A stretch of DNA of 64,000 nt, taken from positions 12,276,001 to 12,340,000 of the forward strand of contig OU612065.1 in NCBI GenBank assembly GCA_914767715.1. The letters are read 5' to 3'. Source of the stretch: Membranipora membranacea (taxonomy: Eukaryota > Bryozoa > Gymnolaemata > Cheilostomatida > Membraniporidae). Positions 1-12,861 of the stretch are shown here, one piece after another; the stretch's first letter is position 1; each line of letters starts with the position of its first letter. The translations under genes were made by a program, and so were the position numbers. The notes under the pieces are model-generated. The model had not been told where the DNA came from, ran no database searches, and saw only the letters and a program-made list of their open reading frames with translations.

Positions 1-78
1 CAGTATTTTCATTCTACTGCTGCAATGAAATAGGAAGAAGACATGGGTTTGATATGGACTATAATGGACTATGTATAC

Positions 79-3000
79 CTTATCTTCTATAGCTTCTCCA
101 AATGAAGACAGAAGTGTCTGATACTGAGAAGACATGATATTAATTCTTGTTTTCAGCTCAGGAAGACAATCCTTAATATGGTGTATAAGTAGCCTGTTTA
201 GAGTTCTGGCGAGGAATTTAGTTCCGTTACGTGATGCTATAGCTGGGTATTTCTTTGCTAAGAAATTCTGTTCATCCTTGATTTGATCTTCGATAGCCTG
301 CAAAAATACCATGAAAAAAATGCCCAAATTGGTAATAATTGACAACTGTATTTTTCTTGGTAGGTTAGAGAGACACAGCCAAGGTGAAAATGCATGAGTT
401 TGAGTAATAACACAGCTTGAAAGCATGTGAATCAAGACCATCCCATTTTTTTGGCGCACATACTTAAGACAGATTTCCAATGAAATACCTACTGCTCATA
501 GCCTACCAGGAATGGAGAATAACACTGTGACATGTTTATCACCTCATTCTACTCGATGAACTTATACAGATATTCTATTGATTGTCTCAATCAGTTCCAC
601 TGATCTTTGATAACATATCCCCCTCAACCCTTATCTGTTGGTTAGTGAGAATCTTACACAGCATCTGCAATATTTACCTTTTTATCTTGTATATCAGCTT
701 GACTTCTGTTTACTACACCTATAATGCCTAGTTTCACAGGGATTACTCTACCACATAACACATCCATTGCATCAGTGCCTGCATCCATCAAATCTAGTTT
801 TGTCACCACAGCAAGAGTGCGCCTACCTGCAAAAAAACAAACAGAACCACCTTGAAACACCAATTGGAACACGGAGTTCTTAATCAGAAACAAATAAGTA
901 CCTATCTAACTAGCAATCAAAATAATGCCCTATGTCACTTTCTGTTCAAGTGAACATGTTATCAGGTTATGCAGGTACTTGTAAATATGTCAATACCCAT
1001 AAACACTGATGCATTCCATGAATGTTTCTGTGGGTATGTAATATATTAAGCTTGAGCTCCCACTCATTATCTCCCCAGGTGATATGGAACACACTATCAG
1101 AGATGTGACAACCTTCATTCGCGATCACCAAATGAAATCAACTTGCTAGGCTTGAGTATTAGACATAGACTTCAAGACAGTGGATGAAAGTTAGCTTTAG
1201 TCTCTTGCCATCACAATCGCCATTTCACATTAGCGTATGCAAAAATAGGACCAATCACTGATGTATTTGTATATATACATCGTTGGTCTGATTTCTATGA
1301 ATGAATTTTTGTGTGTGTAAGGACCATACAAAATACTGTTACAGTGCCATCATATAGTCATTGATATGGCAAGGTATTGTTAAGGTTGTTCCAACCCCAA
1401 GGCATTTAGGTATACGCCTCTATTCACATCAACAACATACACATACCTTCTGGATCACATTCCCTGGATAGTTTGATGGCTTCAGAAGTAGCAATATCTG
1501 TGTTAGCAGCCGACACTGCTAGGATGATTGAGTTAGGATTGGATATATAATTGAGAATCATGTCTTTGATCTGAACTTCAATATCTGCAGGCTGATCCCC
1601 TACAGGCACTTTTGTGAGGCCAGGCAGATCCACCAGTGTGAGGTTCAGCACATGAGGAGAATAAATCTTCAGACTGATATGGTCGTGACATATTCCCTAG
1701 AAAGATACAGGAGGACACAATGATGTTACATATAAACTTGGGTGGATAGTATAATTTAAGTTAGCAAGGGCACATTTCTAATTGTTCAACGTTCATAATT
1801 GTTTTGTATGAATTATTAATGCTGGAACTTGTTTGCACCAGTTATTTATATTATACCGTCAATTACATAATATATTGACATTATGGCCATATATTCCGCC
1901 CTGGAATTAATATGCTGTAGAGAATTGCCTAGTTCAGACTGGTCAGCAAACCATTATTTATCATGAGGTTTTGAAAAAAACTTAAAGAGGCCTTCTGAGG
2001 TCACCATGATTCATACCTTATTTGTCCCAGATAGCCTGTCTGTTTCATCAGATATTTCTTGTCTTATTGCTTCAAAGTCTGTGTATAACTTATTCTTTGT
2101 GTGCAGAAACTTTCCCCACTCCTCAGCTTCAACCTTACCTATAGAAAAATCAAGTGTAAGTATACTTCAATGCACAACTCATGATAAGAAAATTCGGTTT
2201 ATGAGACAACTATGACAAACTTAGCTGCTTGTGTACAAGACACAGGTTTAAAAGAGAAAGATATTTCAGAATAATTCATTAACACAATGTGTATTAAAGC
2301 TGTTTAGCAAATTGATAGAGTGACAGTGAAATGTCAATTAATATTTACATGATTTATTGCATACACTTTCAGGTCAAAAATGGCATTCAAATCTTTTAGT
2401 AACAATACTTAATTTACAGCTGGTACTAGTTCAAGTCATTTTTTTGACAATTCTGTTTTTATTTTCGGATAAAAAGTTTTCATGTTTTAGCACCTATTCT
2501 TTGGGTAAGGCAGATATTATGCACCAGCAATCCGTACAAAATACTTTCATACAAAGGGTCAATATCGCCTAACAGAAGACTGACTGTGCATCAATCCCCT
2601 AAAAAATCACCAATTCATTCTATATATATCAATCAATGTACTCAAGCACTCAGAACATACTTCCGTCAGGCTGTGTCCTGCTCTCAATATCATCTTTCTG
2701 TACATGAATTAGCTGAAGTACAAGAGGTCTTCTAGTGACAATCCCAGTACCCCTCGGTAGAAAATCTCTCCCGACAATTGTCTCTATTACCGAGCTTTTT
2801 CCTGAACTCTGGAACATGAAGACAATGGTGAATTGAAATGTGATCCCAGTTGTTGTCAGTGGCTATTCAACTAGGCCTAAATAGTTATTATGAATAATAG
2901 TTGCAGTGTTAGAATTAAGAGTCAATTTGACCTCATTTTACTTACTACTCAGACAATCTAGTCACCAACATTAACATTGCAATTGATGTGTCATGATTGG

Positions 3001-3526
3001 AATGTGTATGAGGTATTGCAGCACATCTTCAATAAAGTTCCCCAGCTACATTCCCAAATCAACTATTCATAAGACTTGCATATAAACAGGCGGGCGATGA
3101 TTCACATGGTTTTGTGTTAACCACATCCTTCAAAGTCAGTTTAATTTATTGAGGATAATGTAAGTCAATGAAAAGTTGAATATTATGTTTTGATATTATT
3201 GTATGTAATTTGGATCAAAAAGCTTCTCAGATATCCCATTGCTCTAATCTAATAAGAATTCCCTAATATAAGTTATTTGATAGTTTCTCAATATTGGCTA
3301 GTTTTTTGGCAGTTTCGGTTGATGGCAGGCAGTTTGCTGTTACCCGGAACATCTCATATTCATATTTGGTTGACCTCAAGAGGGAAGATGTAAACAAAAG
3401 GCTCAACTACATTTACTTTCATACCTGTGTACCAACAACTACAATCTGTGGAAGTTGAATAGCTTCTGTGCCAACAGAGTTGAAGACATCCTGTAATTTG
3501 TTTATAATTGGGATGAGCGCCTCCAT
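79..3526 (-). CDS. DNM1L: Dynamin-1-like GTPase (DRP1), N-terminal part, runs off the left edge
   Basis: Six minus-strand exons give a continuous 330-residue N-terminus: 3425-3526 (start codon 3524-3526, beginning [15 protein letters not shown]), 2661-2808, 2017-2138, 1447-1696, 678-826 and 79-297, which ends in a GT donor at 77-78. The rest lies outside the window; human DRP1 is about 736 aa. The GTPase signatures are visible: the P-loop SSGKSS across the exon 1/2 junction, the GTGIVTRRP switch region, DLPG, and TKLD followed by [10 protein letters not shown]. The opening residues and the stretch [20 protein letters not shown] are nearly identical to vertebrate DRP1 rather than to classical dynamins. 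The family is recruited to mitochondria and peroxisomes and constricts them in a GTP-dependent way. The recognition is very secure; the exon borders are inferred from splice consensus and phase. Confidence 0.95.
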
Positions 3527-6500
3527 TGCTTGTGTGACAGCCGATTTCTCTTAGACTTTATAATCCACAAAAACACTCTGAAACCATGAAACCTACAACA
3601 TAAGATCAGCATATGAATGCAAGTAAAGTTTAATCTTAATAGTTTGGCTAGATACAAAATGGTTCATTGTAGTCAACTCGATGTCCTATTTTACCATGAA
3701 ACTCGTACCTGTATGGTTGATAAATGATGCATGGGTAATATGTTCATAAAGCAAAGTAACAAACTTCCCAGATCCAGGGGGCATGGATCAAATAAAGATT
3801 TTGCAGAATGTGACGAATGGTGATGACCAGAGCTCAGCTAATAGCATGTAGCCCATGGGCCGACGGACGTTTAATGCAGTGTCACCGGTCTTGGCCTATG
3901 CCAGGTGTTTAATTGAATGACTCAGTAGGCTCTAGGCCTACTAATACACCATGCACCCCTGAGGCAAGTGTATGTATAGTCAATTGGTCGATGAGAATCA
4001 ACCGTGAGTTAGAGATAGGCTACATGTTGTATCCATTGAACCCTCCATCCATCTCAACAAACCTTCCACGTCTAGGCGAAAAAAAACATACAAACAACTA
4101 CTGAGTACTGCTCTGACAAACATGTTGTCTGGGAAACCAGCCTTACTCAAACTGAAAAAAGGCACCTGCAGGTTTACATCCAGGCATATCTATGATGATC
4201 AAGCACCGGTGGGACTAATTGCCATTTCAGATGGTACAAGCAAGGAGTTAATGTACAAGCAAGGAAAAACAAGCTGCCCTGTTACTGCTGGTACAAGCAC
4301 AAGGAGTAATAGAGAGGCCGAATTACTATCACTACCAAATACTCGGTGAGTGAGTATGACTTGATCTGTACATATGACATAATATGACCAAATTCTGAAA
4401 GCCCTCCCTAGCCAATGTTAGTTCACATTTCCTTGTAGGAAATTAAATAAGTGGTAGGCCTATGTTGATATTATCACCTTGATTCTAAGGTGATAATTCT
4501 ACAGTTTGAAGGAGTAGAGGGCCTCCTTCAGTCCTTGGTGCAGGTTCACAGCCACTTCTCTCACACAATCAAAGCGATTGATATCATTCACTCCATACAT
4601 GACAAGTTGGTAGACCCAGAAACCAGGAGGCCTCCGCGGACGAACTCTCGACCCAGAGTACCACTCTGCGCGTCCCGCAGTGGGGGTGTAATTTTCCCCT
4701 TGTTATCATTTATTTTAAGCCAAAATTAGAGCAATCATATTATGAAATGCTTAATTTTATCTGATTTTTCAAAATATATTGTTGCACTATATCAGAACGA
4801 GGTGAGATAGTATGTTAATAGGCAATTATGTATAGGTATATGTACTGTGAGGGTAGGAAAACATAGTTTTTCTTGCAATGAGAAGCTTAAATAGTCTTCT
4901 CTTCTGGGTGAAGGAAGCTGAAAAAAGGGAGGAAAAAGGGAGATAGTGAGAAGGTGGAAAATACCCCTAAAAACTGGGAGGCTCCCTACCAAAAAGGGAG
5001 ACTTGTCAGGTATGATTCACTCAATGAAGGAGAGGGAGTTCAATGATTCACTCACTCAAATCACTCACTGCAGACTAGCTAGCTAGTAGTAGAAAAAAAA
5101 TAGTGCATTCATCATTCCGCCACTTGACTTGCACAAACTGCAGAAGAAATGTATGTAGTACTGTTCCTAATAACCTGGAGACATAAAAGAGTACCCTTCA
5201 AGTAAGTAATGACAGGGCATCTCTCTAACTTCAGTACCAACCACCCAATAATCATATTACAACATTTCAGTTCAGTTTTTTTTCAGGTTGTGCTAAATCT
5301 GTATTTCTGGGAGTTGTCCCCCATGGGAAACTAGCTTAAAGAAAGTCTAAGGTTGCTGCACACAAGTTTACAAGAGGTAAACAAATAGTAAACTTCCATA
5401 CTGACTCTCGTGATCTGACTGGGCATGTAGATCACTGATAAACTAGGCTATCATTACCACAAAGAGAATGTCGTAAGGCTAAGTATGTATCATGCGTGAC
5501 TTGAATTTGCGCATGTGCAAGAACAATGAGTTTAGTCTGGGTTCTAATTGCAGTTTTGGTCTGGGGAGATAGGACACCCCCTGCATAAATTGCCAGTCAA
5601 CTTTAGCTAATAGTGACAATAGAAGATAACTCTTTCTAACAATTCCGCACGTATTTGTGAGTGTGCCACCAGAGCAGGTAGCCAATCAGATGGCTTCGGA
5701 ATTCCGAGGCTCAATTTTGCAGAGATCAGCTCATGCCCAGAGCTGAGCATGCGCAGAATGGTAAACTTCTATTAAAAATCAATTCTAAGGTCTATATTTG
5801 CAGACGAAATAGTTTCGCCTAAAATTACATGGATAACTGCTGCATCTAACCAGGGAGAATAGATTCTCTCTGATCTAACTTCAGCCAATCAACTGAAGTT
5901 TGTTGTTTAGAAATTAAATAACTTATTTTCTTTGAAGTGATTTATTTCACCTGTGAGAATATGCTAAACAACCAACATTTTTGTTTTGAACTCTGAAGGC
6001 AATAAGAAATATGGTGAATGTATGCAACAAGTTACTGAGGCTTTTGTCAGCAGACAGCAAGAAGTTGAGGCACCATGGTGGAGGACAAGATAGACAATGC
6101 ATTTGCAGAAGCTATCTCAATCACAGCCTCCTTGTTCAGCTACCCTGCTGCTATCTAGGTGAGAGAAATTAGCACCAATATATGACTGAATCATAACTTC
6201 AGATGATCATATATATACTATCTATGCTATAACTAGGGCCCAGGGAAATCATGGACATTGATGTTTTGTTAACTATTATTTATTGATTGTTGTTGTTTGA
6301 ATGTTTGTATGTATTTTATGTAAGATGTATGTATGTAAGTATTCATGATAACATGTGGGCTTTGCGTTTCAGCAGATAGAGCCATTGGGTGGGGGGGGGG
6401 GGGGGCGTATTAGGATACTGGACATAGATAAGATAGATAGGTAAAGTAAATGTGACCAGCATAAATAAAAAGTGAGGTACTAAATTCTTGCTCATAATAT

Positions 6501-7092
6501 TGAAGAAAATTTGTTGAGGTAGAAATTATTATCTAATTAATGATTAAAAGCTGCTAAATCCATTGAAAATTTCAAACTAAGAACTCATCGAAATTGATCC
6601 AATTATCAATAAAAATCCTGGGTTGTGAACTGCAAATCAATGGTAACACCTTGTAACGTCATCCACAATTAAATGCCTCAGTGCCACGACGCCAATGCTC
6701 TGTATTGTGCCCTGTCTAGATCTATTATTAAGTATATAGAGTGTGTATCTGTGATATTATATGTGTGCAATCACAGGATGTAAATGTGCAATATAATTGG
6801 TAAGATGAAACAAAAAGCCTCACTCCTTAATCCTAAGCCAAGATTATGGTGGATCTCCAGGAAACAGATTTCCTCTGTTAGGCTGATTTGAAGAAGGGGC
6901 CATAACCCAGCAGTTGTTCATGATCTGATATAAGGAAGTGCTTATAGCTACTAGCAAGCGGAATATAATTGTAGATGATATTGTTTTTACATCTTTGACA
7001 AAACAAATACCTCTCTTGAGACGACCGTGGTGCATTATGTAGTCCAACCAAATTATCTTCTATGTTTTAGGTTATGACAAGCCTGTTTAGAT
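3527..7092. other. Intergenic region between DNM1L and the coiled-coil gene
   Basis: The two flanking genes point away from each other, so this 3.5-kb stretch should hold both promoters. I see no convincing coding exon. A run of 15 G at 6391-6405 is the only striking low-complexity tract. A short ORF at 6075-6155 starts in a strong Kozak context (CACCATGG) and ends in a stop right at a good donor (GTGAGA at 6156-6161). It could be a 5' non-coding exon, with an upstream ORF, for the gene starting at 7093; that gene's first coding exon has an acceptor TTTTAG ending at 7070. This link is inference. Confidence 0.4.
6391..6405 (+). repeat. Homopolymeric G tract (15 G)
   Basis: Fifteen consecutive G, preceded by GGGT. 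It could form a G-quadruplex and its exact length is prone to sequencing error. It lies in the divergent promoter region between DNM1L and the coiled-coil gene, far from either start codon. Confidence 0.8.
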
Positions 7093-10000
7093 ATGGACAA
7101 TGATCACAGTATACAGATTCTGAATGCGCAAATAGCAACAGCAGAGACAATCTACAAGTCTGAATGTGACAAGTGGGACAGTTTAAATTCTCGTCTGGTT
7201 AGAACACACCCCCATGTGATCCTCATAAAAAACTAATCAAAATATGTGACCTGCTCAAGATATCAATGTACCCTGCACGGATTCACTGCACACCATCAAC
7301 ACTTCATTGCATGACTATTGGTGCCATCAACACTTCATTGCATGACTATTGGTGTCTTCACAATTTTAGGTTGACTCCCTACATTCGAAGAAATTAAAGT
7401 GCCAGGAGCTGGTACAGTTATGTCACAAATTGGGCGATGTATCTACCAAACCAAACAGCAAAGGAGTACCAAGCCCTGGAAATAATGAGGGTAGGTCATG
7501 ATATATCTTGTAAGATAGGGTTTTGTGGTCCGTGCTGGTTGCACTTGTTTATATCTTGACTCTAGATTCAATTTTCAGATCCCACCACAAAAGCTATACC
7601 ACTGAACTAATTTTCAAAGTTTGCATTAGATCAAATTTGATCCATTCGTCCTTATTTTGAGTTGCTCTCCTTTTGACCCGACGAGGGGGGAGCAACTCTA
7701 AATACCCAAACTTAGACAAATGGATCAAACTTGATCCAAGCAGAGTTGGGGACAAATCCAAAATCTTTTTTGGCTTACTGTTAGTGATGGGCAAAATTTG
7801 AAAAAGCTCAAGTCAAGTCAAGCCAGCAGGCTCACACCAGTCCCGAGTCGAGCCAGCAGGCTCACACCAGTACCGAGTCGAGCCAGCAGGCTCACACCAG
7901 TACCGAGTCGAGCCAGCAGGCTCACACCAGTACCGAGTCGAGCCAGCAGGCTCACACCAGCAGGCTCACACCAGCAGGCTCACACCAGTACCGAGTCAAG
8001 CCAGCAGGCTCACACCAGCAGGCTCACACCAGTACCGAGTCAAGCCAGCAGGCTCACACCAGCAGGCTCACACCAGTACCGAGCCGAGTCGAGCCGAGTC
8101 GGCTTCGCGCGACGTAACCATAGAGAGCTGAATGGTGGATATTCATTCTCTATCACTAGTGCAATAAGTTTATAGTATATTTGATTCAGTTTGTAACTTA
8201 TCATCAAGAAATAAGGAACTATGTTGAGACCAAGTTTCGTCAAATTCTGTCAAGTATTTATTGAATTATAGATGCCTAAAGGAAAGCTTCATGTAGTGTC
8301 GTAAGCCGTTTAATAATCGCAGCAAAAGCATGACTAATAACTATCTTTTCATAATATAATAGTCTTAATTTCTTATGACGTCATAAAAAATCCGTGGGTG
8401 AGAGCGTGGACTGCTGATCACAAAGTCACTGGTTCGAGTCTGGGTGTAGGCAACATTTTGACCAGCTACTACCATTTACAACGCTAGTAGTTCCGACATG
8501 TGCAGAACCAAACTCGACCAAATGCAAACTCGCCAAGTTGAGCTTGTGGCTCGACCTAGGCAAACTCGGCCGACCGAGTCGTCCAGCTTGACTCACCCAT
8601 CACTACTTATTACTGGTTTAAGCTTCATCATTCAATATGAGATGAGCATCTTACTCTTACAATTTAAGATCAAGAAAATGTGAAGGTAAAAACACATGTG
8701 GATGACCAAAGAAGGGAGTTGGGACGGATGAAGAACCTGGTCTTACTTTTGCAGCAGGATATCTTAGGTAAGATTATTTACCATTTGAATACCATCAATC
8801 TGGAGCACTCATCTACACACTCAGAATACTTATGAGTTGAAAGGTTCCTGTATCCTCCTGAAACCCCTTTGATAGGTACGGTGAAGGTCCTCATTTTGTT
8901 TGTCCAAGGTGGTTATGCAACTGCAATGGACATAAATTGTTACTATATTGGACATATCAGTTCTGTTTCAAAACATTATGTTGATTTCGTAAAGTTGGGA
9001 TAACATAGACAACCATTGACAACTGTTAGTTAATTCCATATGTGTCACCCTCACAGTCAGTCAAGACTTGAACGTTTTACACGGATAAGTTCCTTGTTAC
9101 ATTTGCAGATATCAAGAATACAAACCTTAGCACAGATGAGATTAGGTAATGTAATTATGCATTTGTTATATTAGTCAAAGCAACATTTGGCATAAAATAT
9201 ATAAAAATACATAATGCAGTTTTGGCATTGTTATTTGGCATCAGTTATTCAGACATTTACTGCTGTGTACCTATATGTTATTATATGGATATGTAGCCCT
9301 TTTTTTCCTTTAGCCCTCCAGTTACAGTTATGGAAGCAGCTTAACATTTTTTTCTATTCCCTGATCAACCAACCAGTTTTCTGCTTAATTTTTCATTAGA
9401 ATGTTTAGATACGATTTTTTTTTTCTATAGTCAAAGACAAAGAGAGGAGATTGCATTATTGCTGCGGGAAGAAGAGGAGTTAGAAAAGGAATGTCGTGTC
9501 ATGAGAAAAGAGTTGGCACAGGCTCGACAAAGGCATTGGTATCAAAATTCATCCAAAAGTAAAGTGTTCAGCAATGCCATAAACTGGGAGACAGAAAAAA
9601 ATTACCCTAATAACCCCTCACAAGATAAACCGCCAGGATCCAATGAGTCTAGTTTGTGTAATAAAAGTACAATGAAGGGAAGATCAAAGTTTCATGGAGA
9701 ATTCTTACATGAGGGTTTACATAATTCAAACCCAAAAGGCCAGCCGAATGATTTTGTGAGCAGCAGGCAACTTCATCAAACTACTCAGACGCCGTTTCCT
9801 GCCCAGACATCAAACACCAGTCGTTATGCAGAGATCTCCCCTTACTGGGAAACTCTTGCTCCCACTCCTCCGAAAATGAAAAGATTTCAATTCAAGAAAG
9901 CCCCAGCAGTTTGTCACAGTAATGAGGGAGTGTTCGAGAAGGCTAGTGAAAACATTAGTAGACAGCATCAGAAGTATGACGACGATGCTGTAAAATTGGT

Positions 10001-11443
10001 ATACAATGGCTACCATGAATCTGAATCAACACATACACTAGAGGTAATTTGTATACGGGCAGTAAGACATGCTTGAATGAATATCCATAGTCTTACACTA
10101 TTGCAGGTTAGACTAGGCAAATGCATGCAAAGGGTGACATCAAATTTTAATTTCACCCTAATTTGCAATAAATCTTTACTGAGAGGTATGTTTGGGTCTA
10201 TGATATGATGCATATTTTATAGAGATGTAAAGTCAATAGGGACTATCCATTAATAATCTACTTTATCTGAGAAGAAATAGAGTGTAACACTTTTTATTTT
10301 GATTATATGCGCATGTTCCATATGTGTTACCATGATGGTGTGTCCTTTAATGGTTATAATAGTGTCAGAGAGCAATTTAGAGTCTGATTAAATAGCTGTA
10401 GATTAATGACACTACCTTTTTTCATACCAATTCGATGACTCTGTACATCAGCCCTCATAGAAACTTAAGACTCCCTGTTTACTCACTGCAAGACAAATCC
10501 TTTGTCGCGCTTAACAAGGAGTTGTCCCCACATCCTAAAAGTGGAAACATCTCAGCGGAATCTTTTCCAATTTGCAGGACCAAGAACCTCACAAAATGAT
10601 CGATGGCACATTAGACACCCTCCCTGATATATCCTGTGATTCTGATAATTTCTCACCACCAAGAAAGTTAACTTCTACAATAATGATTGACCTGCATTCA
10701 CCTCAAGGAAATGAAGGCTCTACTGCTGAGGTAATTAATGGTCCTACTAAATATAATAAAGTGATTTATCATAAACAGACTGAAAGGAATGGAAGAATAA
10801 TTTTGTGGCTGGGATGTATCAGTATACTTGCAGGCTGTTAAGTATTTTCCTCATTATAGCAAGGAGTCGTATATCTTTGTTCGAAAATTGTTTTCCGGTT
10901 TCTAAATGAAAGATTTCTGATCTCAAATCTGCAATAAGAATGACTGATTTATTGCTTTAAAAGATCTTTTTTCTTAAAAACTGTTTTTCCACATTTAATA
11001 CTTGGTCACCATTAAGTGTGAACCTAGTGTAATATGCAGGAATGACCATAAAACTATAAATTTACTGAGTATGTTGAGAATTTCAGGAGAGATATGCCTC
11101 ACCCAGCAAGCTTTGATGCCTAGGCAGGGGGGTATCCTTGAACAAATATATTGGTAGGGCTTTGCACCAGCTGAGTTGATCTCTATACTCACTACTGTTG
11201 TATATATCCCAAAATTGGAAGGGCTCGGCCCAACCAGCTCTCATTGACGATACCCCCTGTGCCTAGGCTAAGCGACTGCATTGATTTATCATACCATTGG
11301 TCTGCAGTTCAAGTTGAATTACTGGTTTACCATTACAGTTGATCTCCTTTTCCCCCTAGATTGCTGCTAGCCAGAGCATTGATGTTATTGAAATCAGGAA
11401 GGAGGCAAACAAGAGGCACTTCAAATTCCTAACTAATTTTTAA
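7093..11443 (+). CDS. Unrecognised coiled-coil protein, 403 aa, seven coding exons
   Basis: Exons 7093-7197, 7370-7490, 8669-8767, 9109-9145, 9431-10043, 10578-10730 and 11360-11443 join without a frame break (1212 nt, stop TAA at 11441). The chosen ATG at 7093 is preceded in frame by TGA at 7075, inside an exon starting after TTTTAG. Residues 1-60 and about 90-155 are strongly helical and charged, for example REEEELEKECRVMRKELAQA, so two coiled-coil segments are likely. The middle and C-terminal half is low in structure, polar and Ser/Pro/Asn-rich. It ends ANKRHFKFLTNF. There is no signal peptide, membrane segment or catalytic motif. The overall look resembles cytoskeletal, centrosomal or kinetochore adaptors, but I cannot assign a family and propose no function. 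For exon 3 I preferred the acceptor at 8668, which has a pyrimidine-rich tract, over one at 8685. Confidence 0.75.
7293..7354 (+). repeat. Tandem duplication, 2 x 31 bp
   Basis: A 31-bp unit beginning CCATCAACACTTCATTGC occurs twice, head to tail and without differences, at 7293-7323 and 7324-7354. It sits in intron 1 of the coiled-coil gene, 15 bases before the exon 2 acceptor, so it partly replaces the branch-point and pyrimidine region. Confidence 0.9.
7810..8090 (+). repeat. Nested minisatellite, 30-bp unit with 14-bp sub-unit
   Basis: About seven units of roughly 30 bp built on GAGTCGAGCCAGCAGGCTCA followed by CACCAGTACC. Later units contain extra copies of a 14-bp core, AGCAGGCTCACACC, so the array has two levels of periodicity. 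The array reads open on the plus strand (repeated SRASRLTPVP), but this follows from a unit length divisible by three and is not a gene. It is much more GC-rich than its surroundings. Confidence 0.9.
8395..8455 (+). repeat. tRNA-like segment (SINE-head-like)
   Basis: GGTGAGAGCGTGG resembles a pol III A box and GGTTCGAGTCTGGG resembles a B box, about 30 bp apart. It lies inside the hAT-like element. No full cloverleaf can be drawn, so I read it as a tRNA-derived fragment, not a tRNA gene. Confidence 0.45.
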
Positions 11444-12861
11444 GAATTCCCCAGTGCAATGGGTCTTCTATCTTTCCCATTGAGTATTGACCTCTTAGTA
11501 ATGATTAAATTAGTCAATTTGTTCTAACCAAATCAGATTAATGAGCCATAAGGTTAAAATAAAAACAAAGTGAAAATGAAGATATAGAGATGAAACAATT
11601 GTACTTTTGTACTATTGTGCTATAGATGGTTCATTGAAATGAATATGTTCGCTGTTACTCCTTGGTTCGAGTTATTGTTATTCTGATTTCCATAATTAGT
11701 TTTTTCTTTTTCCATTTTGAAGTCAATACGGGTCTGCCTACATTGCTAGTCTAATCATCAGTTAAAAAACAGGTTGATTTGATCTTGATGTAGGTTACAG
11801 GAGTGGCGGATTGTTTTATCACTCTGTTTGCTCACACAGCATTATCATTTGCTGATTTTCAGTATACAGACCTTGTTTATAGTGATGAAAAGGATCTTTC
11901 ATTTTGTTCGGTATATTTTTTGAGCTTACTACAGCTATGTTGAGCTGTATTGTCAATTGGTGAGAAATGACAACTACAAACTTATATTTGATTACTGAAA
12001 ACTTAATTAGTATGTCAGAAAACCTGCATCCTCCCTGCCTGCAGTGTTTTGTTGTTTCTTAGCAATAAACTAAGAATAGTCCTTTTACTCTTTATCTCTA
12101 CTTTAGTTTGCGGTTGAGTGACTCCTAACCTTTCAGCATAAACTCTACATCAATTCTGAGTAACTATCAGCCTGTTTAGTATACTTGTATTATTTACTCA
12201 AAAGATTAGAAGCAAATCAGGAAAATTTTCACCAATGCCAGTCCTCGTCTGGGCAGGCAGGCCACCTCCAACAGCCTACCAAGGCTATGCGAGTCCCCTA
12301 GACATCTAAATATATACAACCTCAATACTGTTATTGACATGCTTACTATTTTATACAATCAATTTTTTCAGACAATCTAGTTTCGCAAAATGTATGTCAG
12401 TGACCAACAAACCACTCAATCAATCAATAAAAGGTTCCAGAAAATTATACTAAATGATGAGTGTTGCTGGCGTCTTTATGTACCCTGTGTTGAGTTGAAT
12501 CAAGGAGTAACTCCTTGGTTGAATCAACAAGTCTATTCAGCCAGGGAGTTCAGCGCAGTGCTAAATCATCCTGAATACAGAGTTGTCTTCTCATGAATAT
12601 ATATTATGGGCGGGTCCTAGGTGGGGCGTGTCCAGAATATGATTGTGGGTTATCTGATTGGCTGGTTGGGAGTGATAGGGGAGCCATGTGACATACGGAG
12701 TTAACCGGCCATGATGTCATTCCCGTGGAAAACGTCACCTCCGTAAGTCTGTCTGTGTGTCCTGTGAAGAAACAAGAAATGTCGGAAGACAGCAGTGGAA
12801 AGAAGGGACCCGGCTGTGCTCTGATGATTCAGTCGGATTTCTCATCTATACACCCACTTAG
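11444..12861. other. Spacer between coiled-coil gene and MED26
   Basis: Both flanking genes are on the plus strand, so this holds the 3' UTR of the first and the promoter and 5' UTR of MED26. I see no coding exon. A near-perfect palindrome lies at 12494-12528. A GC-richer stretch (GGGCGGGTCC near 12608) just upstream of MED26 is a plausible core-promoter region; this is inference. Confidence 0.4.
12494..12528. repeat. Short perfect-type palindrome (CAAGGAGT hairpin)
   Basis: The sequence GTTGAATCAAGGAGT is followed at once by its near-exact inverse, ACTCCTTGGTTGAATCAAC. The core CAAGGAGT/ACTCCTT recurs as hairpins elsewhere in the window, e.g. 21678-21705, 24575-24614, 24612-24650 and 46653-46673. 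Confidence 0.75.

Larger units (their letters stand above)
7782..8605. mobile_element. hAT-like non-autonomous DNA element, 824 bp
   Basis: The left end reads TAGTGATGGGCAAAA and the right end, in reverse complement, reads TAGTGATGGGTGAG. TAGTGATGGG-type ends are typical of hAT transposons. The flanking octamers CTTACTGT and CTTATTAC agree at 5 of 8 positions, compatible with a decayed 8-bp target duplication. There is no transposase. The inside holds a GC-rich minisatellite (7810-8090) and a tRNA-like segment (8395-8455). It lies in intron 2 of the coiled-coil gene. Confidence 0.65.

Noticed and set aside
7798-8175. 125-codon open frame with repeated SRASRLTPVP units
   Set aside because: It is a minisatellite with a unit length divisible by three, so the frame stays open by chance. 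It lies in an intron inside a transposon-like element.
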